Part shown: positions 18,001 to 26,283 of the stretch, piece after piece
Layout of the letters: each line of letters begins with the position of its first letter
Numbering within the stretch: the first letter of the stretch is position 1
Assembly (NCBI GenBank): GCA_945872355.1
Contig: CAMBZU010000015.1
Span: forward strand, 1 to 52,019
Direction of reading: 5' to 3'
Origin: Chitinophaga pinensis
GTDB lineage: Bacteria > Bacteroidota > Bacteroidia > UBA4408
Length of the DNA stretch: 52,019 nucleotides
The notes under the pieces: generated by a model
Seen by the model: the letters and a program-made list of their open reading frames with translations, nothing else
Database searches by the model: none
What the model was told of the DNA's origin: nothing
Made by a program: the position numbers and the translations under genes

Positions 18001-18170
18001 CATGAGGCAGGTCTTCTGACTTGTTTAGAGCTATGCAGCCTTCCCGTTTTAAAACAGTGGCACTAGTGCAAAACTTGTGATTGTTATCACTAAAAACTTA
18101 CAGCAGCGGGAACTGTTCCTGATTTTCACAGGATTCCCTTTTAATCCGCAAGAGCGAAACCAAATGCAGA
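18001..18170 (-). promoter_or_regulatory. Cobalamin (AdoCbl) riboswitch
   Basis: Read on the minus strand, the region contains the conserved core in order: AAAAGGGAATCCTGTGAAAA, CAGGAACAGTTCCCGCTGCT (the B12 box), GCCACTG, GGGAAGGCTGCAT, and AGTCAGAAGACCTGCC at the 3' end. It precedes the BtuB-like gene by 95 bp and should repress it when cobalamin is plentiful. A TACCTTCG box at 18172-18179 (minus strand) may be its promoter. No strong terminator follows it, so control may be at translation. Boundaries are approximate. Confidence 0.95.
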
Positions 18171-18403
18171 GCGAAGGTAAGAAAAAATGTGAATAGATTT
18201 CTAATGCGGAATTTTGCTTTAAGGATGTGCGCAATTGATGCGTTTTTCCCGCTTCCGGAGGCTGCATGGTAAGCTCAGAATTTTGTTTTTTATTTTGCTA
18301 TTGCTTGCATCTTACATGCTAAAATCGCTGAACACCAGCAATTGCAGAATGACTATGAAGTAATAAAACTCAATTGGTTGATATCAATTTAATGGAGTTA
18401 ATT

Positions 18404-20122
18404 TTATCTGATGAATAGTTTAACTTCATTATTAATTTTTACCAGATAAGTACCTTTTGCAAGCCAACTCACGTTTACTGTCTCATTTATGTTTAAAACT
18501 GTTTGAGTGTGGAGCACTTTCCCCTGCAAATCAATTATTTCAATCTTACTTTCTTTGATTAAAGAATTGAACTTAATATTTAATATTTCGACAACAGGAT
18601 TGGGCATTAACTCAAATTTAGTAGTGTTTGCCAATTTTAATTCATTATTATTTTTTAATCCTAAAATTCTATTTACCCCTCCAGGCCAAGTATAAATATT
18701 GGTGCCATAATAACTATTTGCTGCCACTCCCGAAATAGATGCAATAATTTTATGCTGCAAACCTTGTGTGGAATCAATTCTTATATACAAACAACTCTGG
18801 ATGTCTAAAATATTGCCAATTCCTTCTTTATAAATATATCCAATTGTATTGAGATTGCCATTTTCTGTATATCTGAAGTTGTAAAGAATTTCAATTAAGG
18901 AGTCATCATCAAAATAAGTTGTTCCTATTTTAAAAACCTCTACATGTGGGTTTGTTGTGTTGACGAGCATAGGAAGGTTCAAAGTTCTAAAAATTGAGTA
19001 ATCGATATTGTAAAAGTTAACTACTCCTGTTTGGTAATTTAAATCATAAAATTTAGTTCCAAAACCCTCTAAAACTATTGGAGAAACAGTGTGTGAATAG
19101 GATTGAACGTTTTGAAAACTAGGCAATTCAAGTCTATCCACCGTTATCGGGTTAGGAGCCCCTGGGAATCCAATAAAATTTGAAGTATAGCAAAGTAAAT
19201 TGTAGTCATTGCCATTTTTTATAAGGCAGCCAGAGCCGCTTGAACCTAAATAGATTGGTGGATTTAATAAAATTCCATTATCGTCGTAAATCATCAATAA
19301 ATTATTGCAAGGTATAATTTGGGTATCAGAATAATCAAGGCTTAAACTAATTTCGATAGAAGGATTAGTATTTATTTTATTTTCTGAAATATCAACAATG
19401 TGCAATGCATGCCAAACATTTTGGTAGTTTGTAGGCACATTATCTTCAATATTAATGAGGCTACTTTTGTAAAGCGTATGGTTAGTGTTATAAAGGTTAA
19501 AATTATAATCACGTGATATCGCATCATAGGTAACTTCAGCATACTTTGTACCACCTGTTTCCAATTGCACCAGTCCTAAGCCTTTGTATATATGCTCCAA
19601 TTGTAATTGTGGTAAAGAATATACATGAAAACCTTCATTTGGTGATGAATAAACATTGGCAATCATTTTTATTTCATTACCTACTTTAACAAAGGATAAT
19701 CGTTCTAATTGATTTTGATGATATGAATAGCCAGACATAATTTCATCAATCGTAAATAACACTGTACCAACCTCAGATTTAATTTCAGCCTTAAAAGGTG
19801 AATAGGTATTGAACCTATAACTGTATGTAACTTCAATTAAACTGTCAGAATTCAACAAGGCTTGGGATACATTGTGTATTTCAAATTCAGAATTTTGAGG
19901 GATATCGAAATTGAATTCCTTCCACAATACATGATTGATATTATAAATTTTTATTTTTTGAGAATCTGGTAAATAAGTGACATACTTTTCTCCATCATAC
20001 TCTAAATTTACCCTAAAGACAGCTTCGTTGTTAAAAATATTTTCAAGCATTAATTGGGCTTGGGCATTAGTAAATACCAAGCAAAACGAAAGAATACTGA
20101 GAATATTTATAACATTTTTCAT
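18404..20122 (-). CDS. Secreted protein with T9SS C-terminal sorting domain, function unknown
   Basis: 572 residues. Signal peptide about 1-22 (NAQAQ), a long beta-rich body with repeated clauses (for example YNINHVLWKEFNF, YNTNHTLYKSSL, YNIDYSIFRTLNL) that look like weak propeller-type repeats, and a C-terminal T9SS type A domain (from about 500: LMPNPVVEILNIKF, IEIIDLQGKVL, LAKGTYLVKIN). It is exported through the type IX system and either released or attached to the surface. No enzymatic motif is visible. Transcribed alone from a TTG-N19-TACTTTTA promoter. Confidence 0.8.
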   Translation of the reverse strand: MKNVINILSILSFCLVFTNAQAQLMLENIFNNEAVFRVNLEYDGEKYVTYLPDSQKIKIYNINHVLWKEFNFDIPQNSEFEIHNVSQALLNSDSLIEVTYSYRFNTYSPFKAEIKSEVGTVLFTIDEIMSGYSYHQNQLERLSFVKVGNEIKMIANVYSSPNEGFHVYSLPQLQLEHIYKGLGLVQLETGGTKYAEVTYDAISRDYNFNLYNTNHTLYKSSLINIEDNVPTNYQNVWHALHIVDISENKINTNPSIEISLSLDYSDTQIIPCNNLLMIYDDNGILLNPPIYLGSSGSGCLIKNGNDYNLLCYTSNFIGFPGAPNPITVDRLELPSFQNVQSYSHTVSPIVLEGFGTKFYDLNYQTGVVNFYNIDYSIFRTLNLPMLVNTTNPHVEVFKIGTTYFDDDSLIEILYNFRYTENGNLNTIGYIYKEGIGNILDIQSCLYIRIDSTQGLQHKIIASISGVAANSYYGTNIYTWPGGVNRILGLKNNNELKLANTTKFELMPNPVVEILNIKFNSLIKESKIEIIDLQGKVLHTQTVLNINETVNVSWLAKGTYLVKINNEVKLFIR

Positions 20123-20137
20123 CGTATTTTTTATTTG

Positions 20138-20167
20138 TAAAAGTAATTATTATTGCATTTAAAACAA
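20138..20167 (-). promoter_or_regulatory. Promoter of the T9SS protein gene
   Basis: On the minus strand TTG (20165-20167), 19-bp spacer, TACTTTTA (20138-20145; one mismatch to TAnnTTTG), 15 bp before the ATG at 20122. The -33 box lies at the edge of the short repeats at 20166-20205. Confidence 0.5.
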
Positions 20168-20205
20168 TTCACAATTCATTAATTCACAATTCAAAATTCA
20201 CAATC
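20166..20205. repeat. Three copies of AATTCACAATTC
   Basis: AATTCACAATTC at 20166-20177 and 20181-20192 and AATTCACAATC at 20195-20205, phased 14-15 bp apart. They lie between mqnC and the T9SS gene, and the last copy supplies part of the mqnC stop codon. Low-complexity AT repeats like this are frequent between Bacteroidota genes. Confidence 0.6.
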
Positions 20206-21331
20206 AATAATTAATCACCTGCTCTTCCATCTCACTCGGAATCTCAATAAAATCATATTGTTGATTTCTTAATTGTGGAATAAAACCAGCTTCTTTAATG
20301 GCGTTTTGTATGCCTTGTGCAGTAAAACGATGTGGCGCACCAGCAGCCGAAACTACATTTTCTTCAATCATAATAGAACCAAAATCATTGGCGCCTGCAT
20401 GCAAACAAAGTTGCGCTACTTCCTTGCCTACTGTAAGCCATGATGCTTGTATGTTCACCACATTTGGTAACATCATTCTGCTCAATGCCAACATCCGAAT
20501 GTATTCAGAACCACTTACATTATTTTTTATTCCTTTTATTCTTCTCAATAAAGTGCCATCATCCTGAAAAGGCCATGGAATAAAGGCCAAGAAACCTTTA
20601 GCGTTTAATGGTTTTTCACTTTGTACTTCACGCAACCAAACTAAATGTTCAAAACGTTCTTCAATAGTTTCAATATGCCCAAACATCATGGTAGCCGATG
20701 TGGTTATATTCAATTGATGAGCAGCACGCATTACATCTAACCATTCTTTACCGGTACATTTTCCTTTTGAAATTAACCTGCGTACGCGGTCGTTTAAAAT
20801 TTCGGCACCAGCACCTGGTAAACTATCTAAACCAGCTGCTATGAGTGCTTTCAATACTTCGGTATGCGTGCTTTTTTCGAGTTTAGTAATATGTGCAATT
20901 TCTGGTGGACCTAGGGCATGCAATTTTAAATCGGGATACAATTCCTTGAGTTTGCTAAATAAATCAACATAATAATTCAAACCTAAATCTGGATGATGAC
21001 CGCCTTGTAGTAATAACTGACGACCACCATAACGAAAAGTTTCTTCAATTTTTACTTTGTATTGTTCAATAGTAGTGATATATGATTCATTATGACCAGG
21101 CACCCTAAAGAAATTACAAAACTTGCAGTTGGCTGTACAAACATTGGTTGTATTGGCATTGCGGTCAATAATCCAACTTACATGCGGGTCGTTTTTCTTA
21201 TGTATTTTGCGCATTTCATTGGCAGTATATACCAAATCTGCTAAAGGTGCGTTGTGATATAAATGCACGCCTTCTTCTAAACTTAAAAATTCAAAATTTA
21301 AGGCTTTACTTAATAAGGTATCAGTATTCAT
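20204..21331 (-). CDS. mqnC: Cyclic dehypoxanthine futalosine synthase
   Basis: Radical SAM enzyme of the futalosine route to menaquinone that converts dehypoxanthine futalosine to its cyclic form. The 375-residue protein carries the radical SAM cluster motif CTANCKFC (C65, C69, C72), then LLQGGHHPDLGL, LPGAGAEILNDRVRR and MMFGHIETIEER, which fit MqnC better than the sister enzyme MqnE. It shows that this organism makes menaquinone by the futalosine pathway. No other mqn genes are in the window. It is divergent from pdxA. Confidence 0.9.
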   Translation of the reverse strand: MNTDTLLSKALNFEFLSLEEGVHLYHNAPLADLVYTANEMRKIHKKNDPHVSWIIDRNANTTNVCTANCKFCNFFRVPGHNESYITTIEQYKVKIEETFRYGGRQLLLQGGHHPDLGLNYYVDLFSKLKELYPDLKLHALGPPEIAHITKLEKSTHTEVLKALIAAGLDSLPGAGAEILNDRVRRLISKGKCTGKEWLDVMRAAHQLNITTSATMMFGHIETIEERFEHLVWLREVQSEKPLNAKGFLAFIPWPFQDDGTLLRRIKGIKNNVSGSEYIRMLALSRMMLPNVVNIQASWLTVGKEVAQLCLHAGANDFGSIMIEENVVSAAGAPHRFTAQGIQNAIKEAGFIPQLRNQQYDFIEIPSEMEEQVINY

Positions 21332-21402
21332 GGGATTTTGCTAATTTTTTTGTTCAATCTAAGCAGGTTATTTTAAGTAACAATCTCAGCTTGTAAAAGT
21401 TC

Positions 21403-21434
21403 TTGATAAACTTGGGCTTATTTCATTAATTTTG
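21403..21434 (+). promoter_or_regulatory. Promoter of pdxA
   Basis: TTG (21403-21405), 21-bp spacer, TAATTTTG (21427-21434, exact TAnnTTTG), leader of about 30 nt to the ATG at 21469. Confidence 0.6.
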
Positions 21435-21468
21435 TCGTCAATAATTCGTAAAAGTACATATTTAAGGC

Positions 21469-22545
21469 ATGAACAAATCAATAGAACAAGATTTTTTACC
21501 AAAAATTGGAATTACCTGCGGTGATATTAATGGCATTGGGTTGGAAGTTATTATAAAAACTTTTGCCGATAATAGAATGTTACAATGCTGTATTCCCATT
21601 ATATACTGCAATGCCAAGGCTGCAATTCAATATCGTAAGAGTGTAAATTTAACCGATTTTGGATTTCATCAAATTAAAAATGCAAGCGAGGCTACAAACA
21701 AAAATGTGAATTTGCTGAATGTATATGATCAAGAAGTAAAATTAGAACCAGGCGTTTCATCTTCACAAGCTGGCGAATTATCACTTGCCTCAATTAATGC
21801 TGCAATTAATGACATTAAAGCAGGTTCAATAGATGCTATTGTAACTGCACCTATCAATAAAGATAATATTCAGTCTCCAGATTTTAAATTTGCTGGCCAT
21901 ACTGAATATTTTGCTCAACAATTTGAAGCTAAGGAGCATTTAATGTTTCTAATTTCAGATAATTTAAAGATTGGAACTGTTACTGGTCATATTCCAATTA
22001 GTCAAGTGGCGGCTCAATTGAGTATCGAAAAAATTATAAGTAAAGCAAAACTAATGGCTTTTTCTCTGCAGCATGATTTTGGTGTAAGAAAACCAAGAAT
22101 TGCTATATTAGGTCTAAATCCTCATGCTGGCGACAATGGTGTTATAGGCGATGAAGAAAAGAATATAATTATCCCGGCCATTGAAAAGCTTAAAGAACAA
22201 GGCATCTTGGCTTTTGGTCCTTTTGGTGCTGATGGTTTTTTTGGTAGCGGTATTTTTACCAAGTACGATGCAGCTTTGAGTATGTATCACGATCAAGGTT
22301 TAATACCTTTTAAAACGATGGCTTTTGAAAATGGAGTAAATTATACCGCTGGTTTATCTATTGTAAGAACTTCGCCAGACCATGGCACTGCGTATGATTT
22401 AATGGGAAAGAATATCGCTTCAGAATCATCATTTAGACATGCTGTTTATGCAGCAATAGATATATTGTATCAACGACAATTACAGGCTGAGATAGCTACA
22501 AATCCGCTAAAAATAAGTGTGCAAAAAAGAGAAAGAGATAGGTAG
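21469..22545 (+). CDS. pdxA: 4-hydroxythreonine-4-phosphate dehydrogenase
   Basis: Cytoplasmic NAD- and metal-dependent enzyme of the DXP-dependent pyridoxal phosphate route. 358 residues, normal length. Metal ligands and family blocks are in place: AGHTEYFA, GLNPHAGDNGVIGDEE and MYHDQGLIPFK, plus the C-terminal TSPDHGTAYDLMGK. It is convergent with the SGNH gene of the surface-acylation cluster (11 bp between stops). Confidence 0.95.
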   Translation: MNKSIEQDFLPKIGITCGDINGIGLEVIIKTFADNRMLQCCIPIIYCNAKAAIQYRKSVNLTDFGFHQIKNASEATNKNVNLLNVYDQEVKLEPGVSSSQAGELSLASINAAINDIKAGSIDAIVTAPINKDNIQSPDFKFAGHTEYFAQQFEAKEHLMFLISDNLKIGTVTGHIPISQVAAQLSIEKIISKAKLMAFSLQHDFGVRKPRIAILGLNPHAGDNGVIGDEEKNIIIPAIEKLKEQGILAFGPFGADGFFGSGIFTKYDAALSMYHDQGLIPFKTMAFENGVNYTAGLSIVRTSPDHGTAYDLMGKNIASESSFRHAVYAAIDILYQRQLQAEIATNPLKISVQKRERDR

Positions 22546-22556
22546 TTTGGATTTTA

Positions 22557-23477
22557 CTAATACAATAATCTCTCACTTTTTATGTAATTAAAAAGATCAT
22601 TGGTGTATAATTTCGCTCCTTCAAAATTGAGATGCACTGCATCATTGAAATATTCTTTTTGTTTGTATGTTATTGAGTTTTCTGAATAACCATAATAAAT
22701 GATGTTAGGTCCAGCTAAATTTTTAATTCTTTGTTCAAAGTAAAAATTTCTACTGTGAAAACGAGGCATAAATACTATCATTAACTTAATGTGTTCTCGT
22801 GCACAAGTTTCAATAAACGATTTAAACTTTTTTCTTTTGGAGGGTAATTCTTTGGTGATATCATATTGCCTATTTCCATTGTAATATCCACCAGGGAAGT
22901 TATTTGTTCTCAAACTATTTATCATAGAACCACATGGCATTATTCTATCATTTGCCGCAAATTGACGTGTTCGAAAATCAAGATTGCTTTTTCCCAATTG
23001 ATGTAAAATAAAAAGAGAACTTAAATACTTATTTTTCTCGCCCCTTGCAATTAATTCATCTTTAATTTGTTGATACTTCACTAATGGATAAAGTCTGTCT
23101 AAACGAAAATTCACTACTTTATCGAAATATAATTCTCCAGGTTCATCTACCGAAAGTACAAGAAGCTTTGGCTTTTTATTTTTATTTAAAATTAATTGCC
23201 TTAGCACGAATTCTTGATACTCAATATCAGATCCAGGTGAAGATAAATTATAAGCTTTGCATTTTAAGGAATCGCCTAATTGTTTTGCATAAATACCAAA
23301 GGAGGAAATAGAAGAACCAAATATTAATATATCATGATTAAATTTTCCTTGTAATACATCCTCCAATTTTTTATCTACTTCTAAAGAAGGGGCATTGTTA
23401 ACTATTGGAATAAATAGCTTATCGAATGCCCAAAAGCATATTACAAATAATAATAATTTTAGTAAGAACTTTTTCAT
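22557..23477 (-). CDS. SGNH-like protein, partner of the second MBOAT
   Basis: 306 residues. One N-terminal membrane segment (about 4-26) anchors an extracytoplasmic SGNH-like domain: nucleophile block FGSS at 53-56 and the C-terminal D279-x-x-H282 pair (NDAVHLNFEGA). This DxxH type differs from the DxHW type of the protein at 5737-6717. It is the last gene of the FkbH/ACP/MaoC/SDR/MBOAT/SGNH cluster and follows the MBOAT gene by 1 bp. A role in transferring or removing an acyl group on a surface glycan is inferred. Confidence 0.75.
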   Translation of the reverse strand: MKKFLLKLLLFVICFWAFDKLFIPIVNNAPSLEVDKKLEDVLQGKFNHDILIFGSSISSFGIYAKQLGDSLKCKAYNLSSPGSDIEYQEFVLRQLILNKNKKPKLLVLSVDEPGELYFDKVVNFRLDRLYPLVKYQQIKDELIARGEKNKYLSSLFILHQLGKSNLDFRTRQFAANDRIMPCGSMINSLRTNNFPGGYYNGNRQYDITKELPSKRKKFKSFIETCAREHIKLMIVFMPRFHSRNFYFEQRIKNLAGPNIIYYGYSENSITYKQKEYFNDAVHLNFEGAKLYTNDLFNYIKSERLLY

Positions 23478-23478
23478 G

Positions 23479-24918
23479 CTAAAATTGAAAATAAATAAAT
23501 TGTTGTTCCTTATTATTGTAAATGAAAATCAAAGCAACCAAAATAAAATAAAATAGCCATCTTACTACTTGTGGCCATTTAATACCAAAATTTTGCAAAC
23601 CATGTGATGCGTTTTTTTGTGACCATTCAATACTTAATAAAATAATAACTGCTGGAAACTGACTTTTGTAAAGTGTTGGTATTTGAAAGGTTTCAAGACT
23701 AACTAAGCGCATTAAATAAGTCACTGCTTGTTGAATTGATTGAGCTTTAAAAAATACATTGGTTAACATGATCAAAAGAAATAAGCCCAACATATTTTTA
23801 TAATCACTTAACTTTTGAATCAAAGTTTGCTCCTTGTTTTTTTTCTTTTTCGATAGCATAGTGCCCATGATAATTGAAGGCACGTAATATAAACCATGCA
23901 AAGCACCCCAAACCACAAAAGTCCAATTAGCACCATGCCATAAACCTGAAATAAGAAAGGTTGTTATGATTCCAACAAACAAACTTAGTTTAGGATAATC
24001 TCTTAAATGAATTGAAATTGGTGTAAATATATAATCGGTGAGCCACGATGTGAGTGAAATATGCCATTTGCGCCAAAATTCTGAAACACTTTGAGAAAAA
24101 TAAGGGAAATCAAAATTCTTAGTAATATTAAAACCTAACAATTTGGCAATGCCTATGGCCATATCCGAATATCCCGAAAAATCAGCATAAAGTTGAATAC
24201 TAAAATAAAATGCACCTAACAACAAAATATTTGGTTGCATGGTTAAATAACCGTCAAATATGGGTAAAGTGGCAGCAGCTAAATTATCGGCCACCACAAT
24301 TTTTTTGAACAAGCCCCATAAAATTTGTCTTAACCCATCCGTAGTTTGTGAATAATCAAATTTAATCTCTTTCTCTAATTGTGGAATCAGCGTTTTTGCT
24401 CTATCAATAGGACCAGAAATTAAACTAGGAAAAAAAGCAATATGATTGGCAAATAGTAATAAGTCTATACGAGCTTTTGCTTTTCCATTTTTTACATCAA
24501 GTATATAACTTATTGCTCTAAATAAATAAAAGCTTATTCCCAAGGGGAGTATGATTTGTAAAACTGATAAGTTTGTTTTAAAACCAAAAGAATCAAGTAG
24601 ATTTATAAAACTTGAAATAAAAAAGTTGGTATACTTAAAATAGACTAAAATCCCAATGGAAACTATTATGTTTAAGGCAAATACAATGCTTTTACTTTTT
24701 TCATTAATTGTTTTTGAAATATAATTAGCAGAAATATAAGTGACTAATGTTACTCCTATCAATAAAAACAAGAATTGCCAATCCCACCAGGCATAAAAAA
24801 AATAGGAACCTATTAATAATATTATGTTTCTAATTTTAGTACTTCTTGCTGCTGCTAACCAATATAAAAAGTAGAAAAAAACAAAAAATATTGCAAATGG
24901 AATTGAATTAAAAATCAT
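23479..24918 (-). CDS. MBOAT family O-acyltransferase in the ACP cluster
   Basis: 479-residue polytopic membrane protein. Family blocks: FFPSLISGPIDRAKTL (about 162-177), YADFSGYSDMAIGIAK (about 244-259), KWHISLTSWLTDYIFTP (about 284-300) and SGLWHGANWTFVVWGALHG (about 324-342) with H328 at the expected essential position. It sits 3 bp after an SDR gene and 1 bp before the SGNH gene, so it is translated with the enzymes that would make its donor. I infer that it takes an acyl group from the cluster's own carrier protein and delivers it to the periplasmic side. Confidence 0.93.
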   Translation of the reverse strand: MIFNSIPFAIFFVFFYFLYWLAAARSTKIRNIILLIGSYFFYAWWDWQFLFLLIGVTLVTYISANYISKTINEKSKSIVFALNIIVSIGILVYFKYTNFFISSFINLLDSFGFKTNLSVLQIILPLGISFYLFRAISYILDVKNGKAKARIDLLLFANHIAFFPSLISGPIDRAKTLIPQLEKEIKFDYSQTTDGLRQILWGLFKKIVVADNLAAATLPIFDGYLTMQPNILLLGAFYFSIQLYADFSGYSDMAIGIAKLLGFNITKNFDFPYFSQSVSEFWRKWHISLTSWLTDYIFTPISIHLRDYPKLSLFVGIITTFLISGLWHGANWTFVVWGALHGLYYVPSIIMGTMLSKKKKNKEQTLIQKLSDYKNMLGLFLLIMLTNVFFKAQSIQQAVTYLMRLVSLETFQIPTLYKSQFPAVIILLSIEWSQKNASHGLQNFGIKWPQVVRWLFYFILVALIFIYNNKEQQFIYFQF

Positions 24919-24921
24919 TTG

Positions 24922-25644
24922 CTATTTGAGATTAGCTCCTGCATTTATTACCAAATCCAAGCCATTAATTTGATTAGAACTATTTACTAAAAATACCACA
25001 GCATCAGCAGTTTCTTTTGCAGTTAGTATGTTTTTTAAGGGGTGTTCTGCAATCATTTGTTCAATTATTCTTTCATCAGTGTCATTAGTAAAACTTGTTT
25101 GCATAAAACTTGGTGAAACTGTATTAGCGCTAATATTAAATTTAATGTTTTCTGTTGCCCAAACTTTACTTAGTTGTTGTAAATAAGCTTTATTGCAAAT
25201 ATAGCTAGCTGTGCCTAATGGAGGTGTGTTGACCAAAAAGGAAGTTAAAACCGTAATAATTTTACCTGATTTTTTCTTTCTAAAAACATTGATAGCAGCC
25301 TGTGCGATAGCAATAACAGGCAAGATATTGTTTTCAAAATCTGTTTTAAATTCAATAGGAGAAATCTTATGAAAGTATGTTTTTACTGGGTCGCCTTGAT
25401 ATGCATTGTTTATAAGCACATCAACCACTAAATCATTCATTTTATCGCACAATAATTTTACTTCCGAGTCGCTTGTAAAATCGCACTTAATAGCTTTTGT
25501 ATTTTTAAGTTCATTTTCTATTGAACTTGCCTTTTCTAGAGAATGTGCATAGGTAAAGTAAATGAAATTATTTTTTTCGGAAGCAAGATTTCTAACTATT
25601 GCTTCGCCTAAGCCTGAGGTGCCTCCGGTGATTAATATTTTCAT
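24922..25644 (-). CDS. Short-chain dehydrogenase/reductase (FabG/PhaB-like)
   Basis: 240-residue NAD(P)-dependent oxidoreductase. Cofactor motif TGGTSGLG (6-13), NNA motif (79-81), and active-site S135, Y148 and K152 (YICNK) are all present, so it is probably active. In this cluster it would reduce a 3-ketoacyl group, or oxidise a hydroxyacyl group, carried on the ACP encoded two genes upstream. The start overlaps the MaoC-type gene by 4 bp (ATGA). Substrate is inferred from context only. Confidence 0.88.
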   Translation of the reverse strand: MKILITGGTSGLGEAIVRNLASEKNNFIYFTYAHSLEKASSIENELKNTKAIKCDFTSDSEVKLLCDKMNDLVVDVLINNAYQGDPVKTYFHKISPIEFKTDFENNILPVIAIAQAAINVFRKKKSGKIITVLTSFLVNTPPLGTASYICNKAYLQQLSKVWATENIKFNISANTVSPSFMQTSFTNDTDERIIEQMIAEHPLKNILTAKETADAVVFLVNSSNQINGLDLVINAGANLK

Positions 25645-26045
25645 GGTAAAAATCCTATTTGAACTTTTCCTTTTGCAACAGTTTTTTGCAGTGCATTTTT
25701 AAACACAAACTTAAATTCTATTGCATTCACAGAAGAGTATATTTCAAAAACTTTAGCATCAAAAGTAAGTTTATCATTCAAATATACAGGATTATTAAAT
25801 TGAATTTGTTGAGAATGAATAATAATATTTTTAGTAGCTAAACACTCACCCACAAAATACGAAACAAAACCATTTAAAATATTGCCATGCATAACTTTAT
25901 TTTCAAAGCCTTTCTCTTTCGCAAATTCATTATTAGTATGCAATGGGTTAAAGTCTTTGAATGCTGTTAAAAACGAATGGTAAACCTCTTCAGTAACCTG
26001 AAAGTTTAATGCATACTTTTGACCTGCTTCAAACAATGAAATCAT
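25641..26045 (-). CDS. MaoC/PhaJ-like (R)-specific hydratase
   Basis: 134-residue single hot-dog protein. The hydratase signature KDFNPLHTNNEFA puts the catalytic Asp at 31 and His at 36, the same numbers as in characterised PhaJ, and GFENKVMHGNILNGF follows. It would interconvert enoyl- and (R)-3-hydroxyacyl thioesters. The start overlaps the ACP stop (4 bp) and the end overlaps the SDR start (4 bp), so all three are translationally coupled. Whether it acts on CoA or ACP thioesters is open. Coupling to the ACP gene favours ACP. Confidence 0.87.
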   Translation of the reverse strand: MISLFEAGQKYALNFQVTEEVYHSFLTAFKDFNPLHTNNEFAKEKGFENKVMHGNILNGFVSYFVGECLATKNIIIHSQQIQFNNPVYLNDKLTFDAKVFEIYSSVNAIEFKFVFKNALQKTVAKGKVQIGFLP

Positions 26046-26281
26046 TTACTTAAAATACATGTTATCATTTCACCTACATTGGCCCAACTTTGGATTTCTT
26101 TAGAAGTAAACCTTACCTTAAATTTCTTTTCAACAGCTACAACTAATTGAATGTGATTTAATGAATCCCAATCCTCTACATCACTTGCTGTAGTTGATTC
26201 AGATAAGGTAATGCTTTGGTCATCTAAAACATCTTTAAATACTTCTATAATTTGCGTTAAACCCTCTTCTCGTGTTGTCAT
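26042..26281 (-). CDS. Dedicated acyl carrier protein
   Basis: 79-residue acidic four-helix protein with the phosphopantetheine site DSLNHI at Ser40 (VEDWDSLNHIQLVVAVEKKF region). It is more divergent than housekeeping AcpP, which normally carries DSLDTVE, and is embedded in a biosynthetic cluster, so it is a specialised carrier. It lies 2 bp after the FkbH-like gene and overlaps the MaoC-type gene by 4 bp. FkbH proteins classically load a C3 acid onto such a carrier. Confidence 0.9.
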   Translation of the reverse strand: MTTREEGLTQIIEVFKDVLDDQSITLSESTTASDVEDWDSLNHIQLVVAVEKKFKVRFTSKEIQSWANVGEMITCILSK

Positions 26282-26283
26282 AG

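Noticed and set aside
18049-18267. 72-codon minus-strand ORF
   Set aside because: It lies across the cobalamin riboswitch and its upstream region. The conserved RNA core explains the sequence, and the product has no coding character.
20166-20205. CRISPR array
   Set aside because: The repeat units are 11-12 bp with 2-3 bp between them, far too short, and no cas genes occur in the window.
25641-26281. Housekeeping fatty-acid synthesis locus
   Set aside because: There is no ketosynthase, fabD or fabH. The ACP motif is DSLNHI rather than DSLDTVE, and the partners are FkbH and MBOAT.
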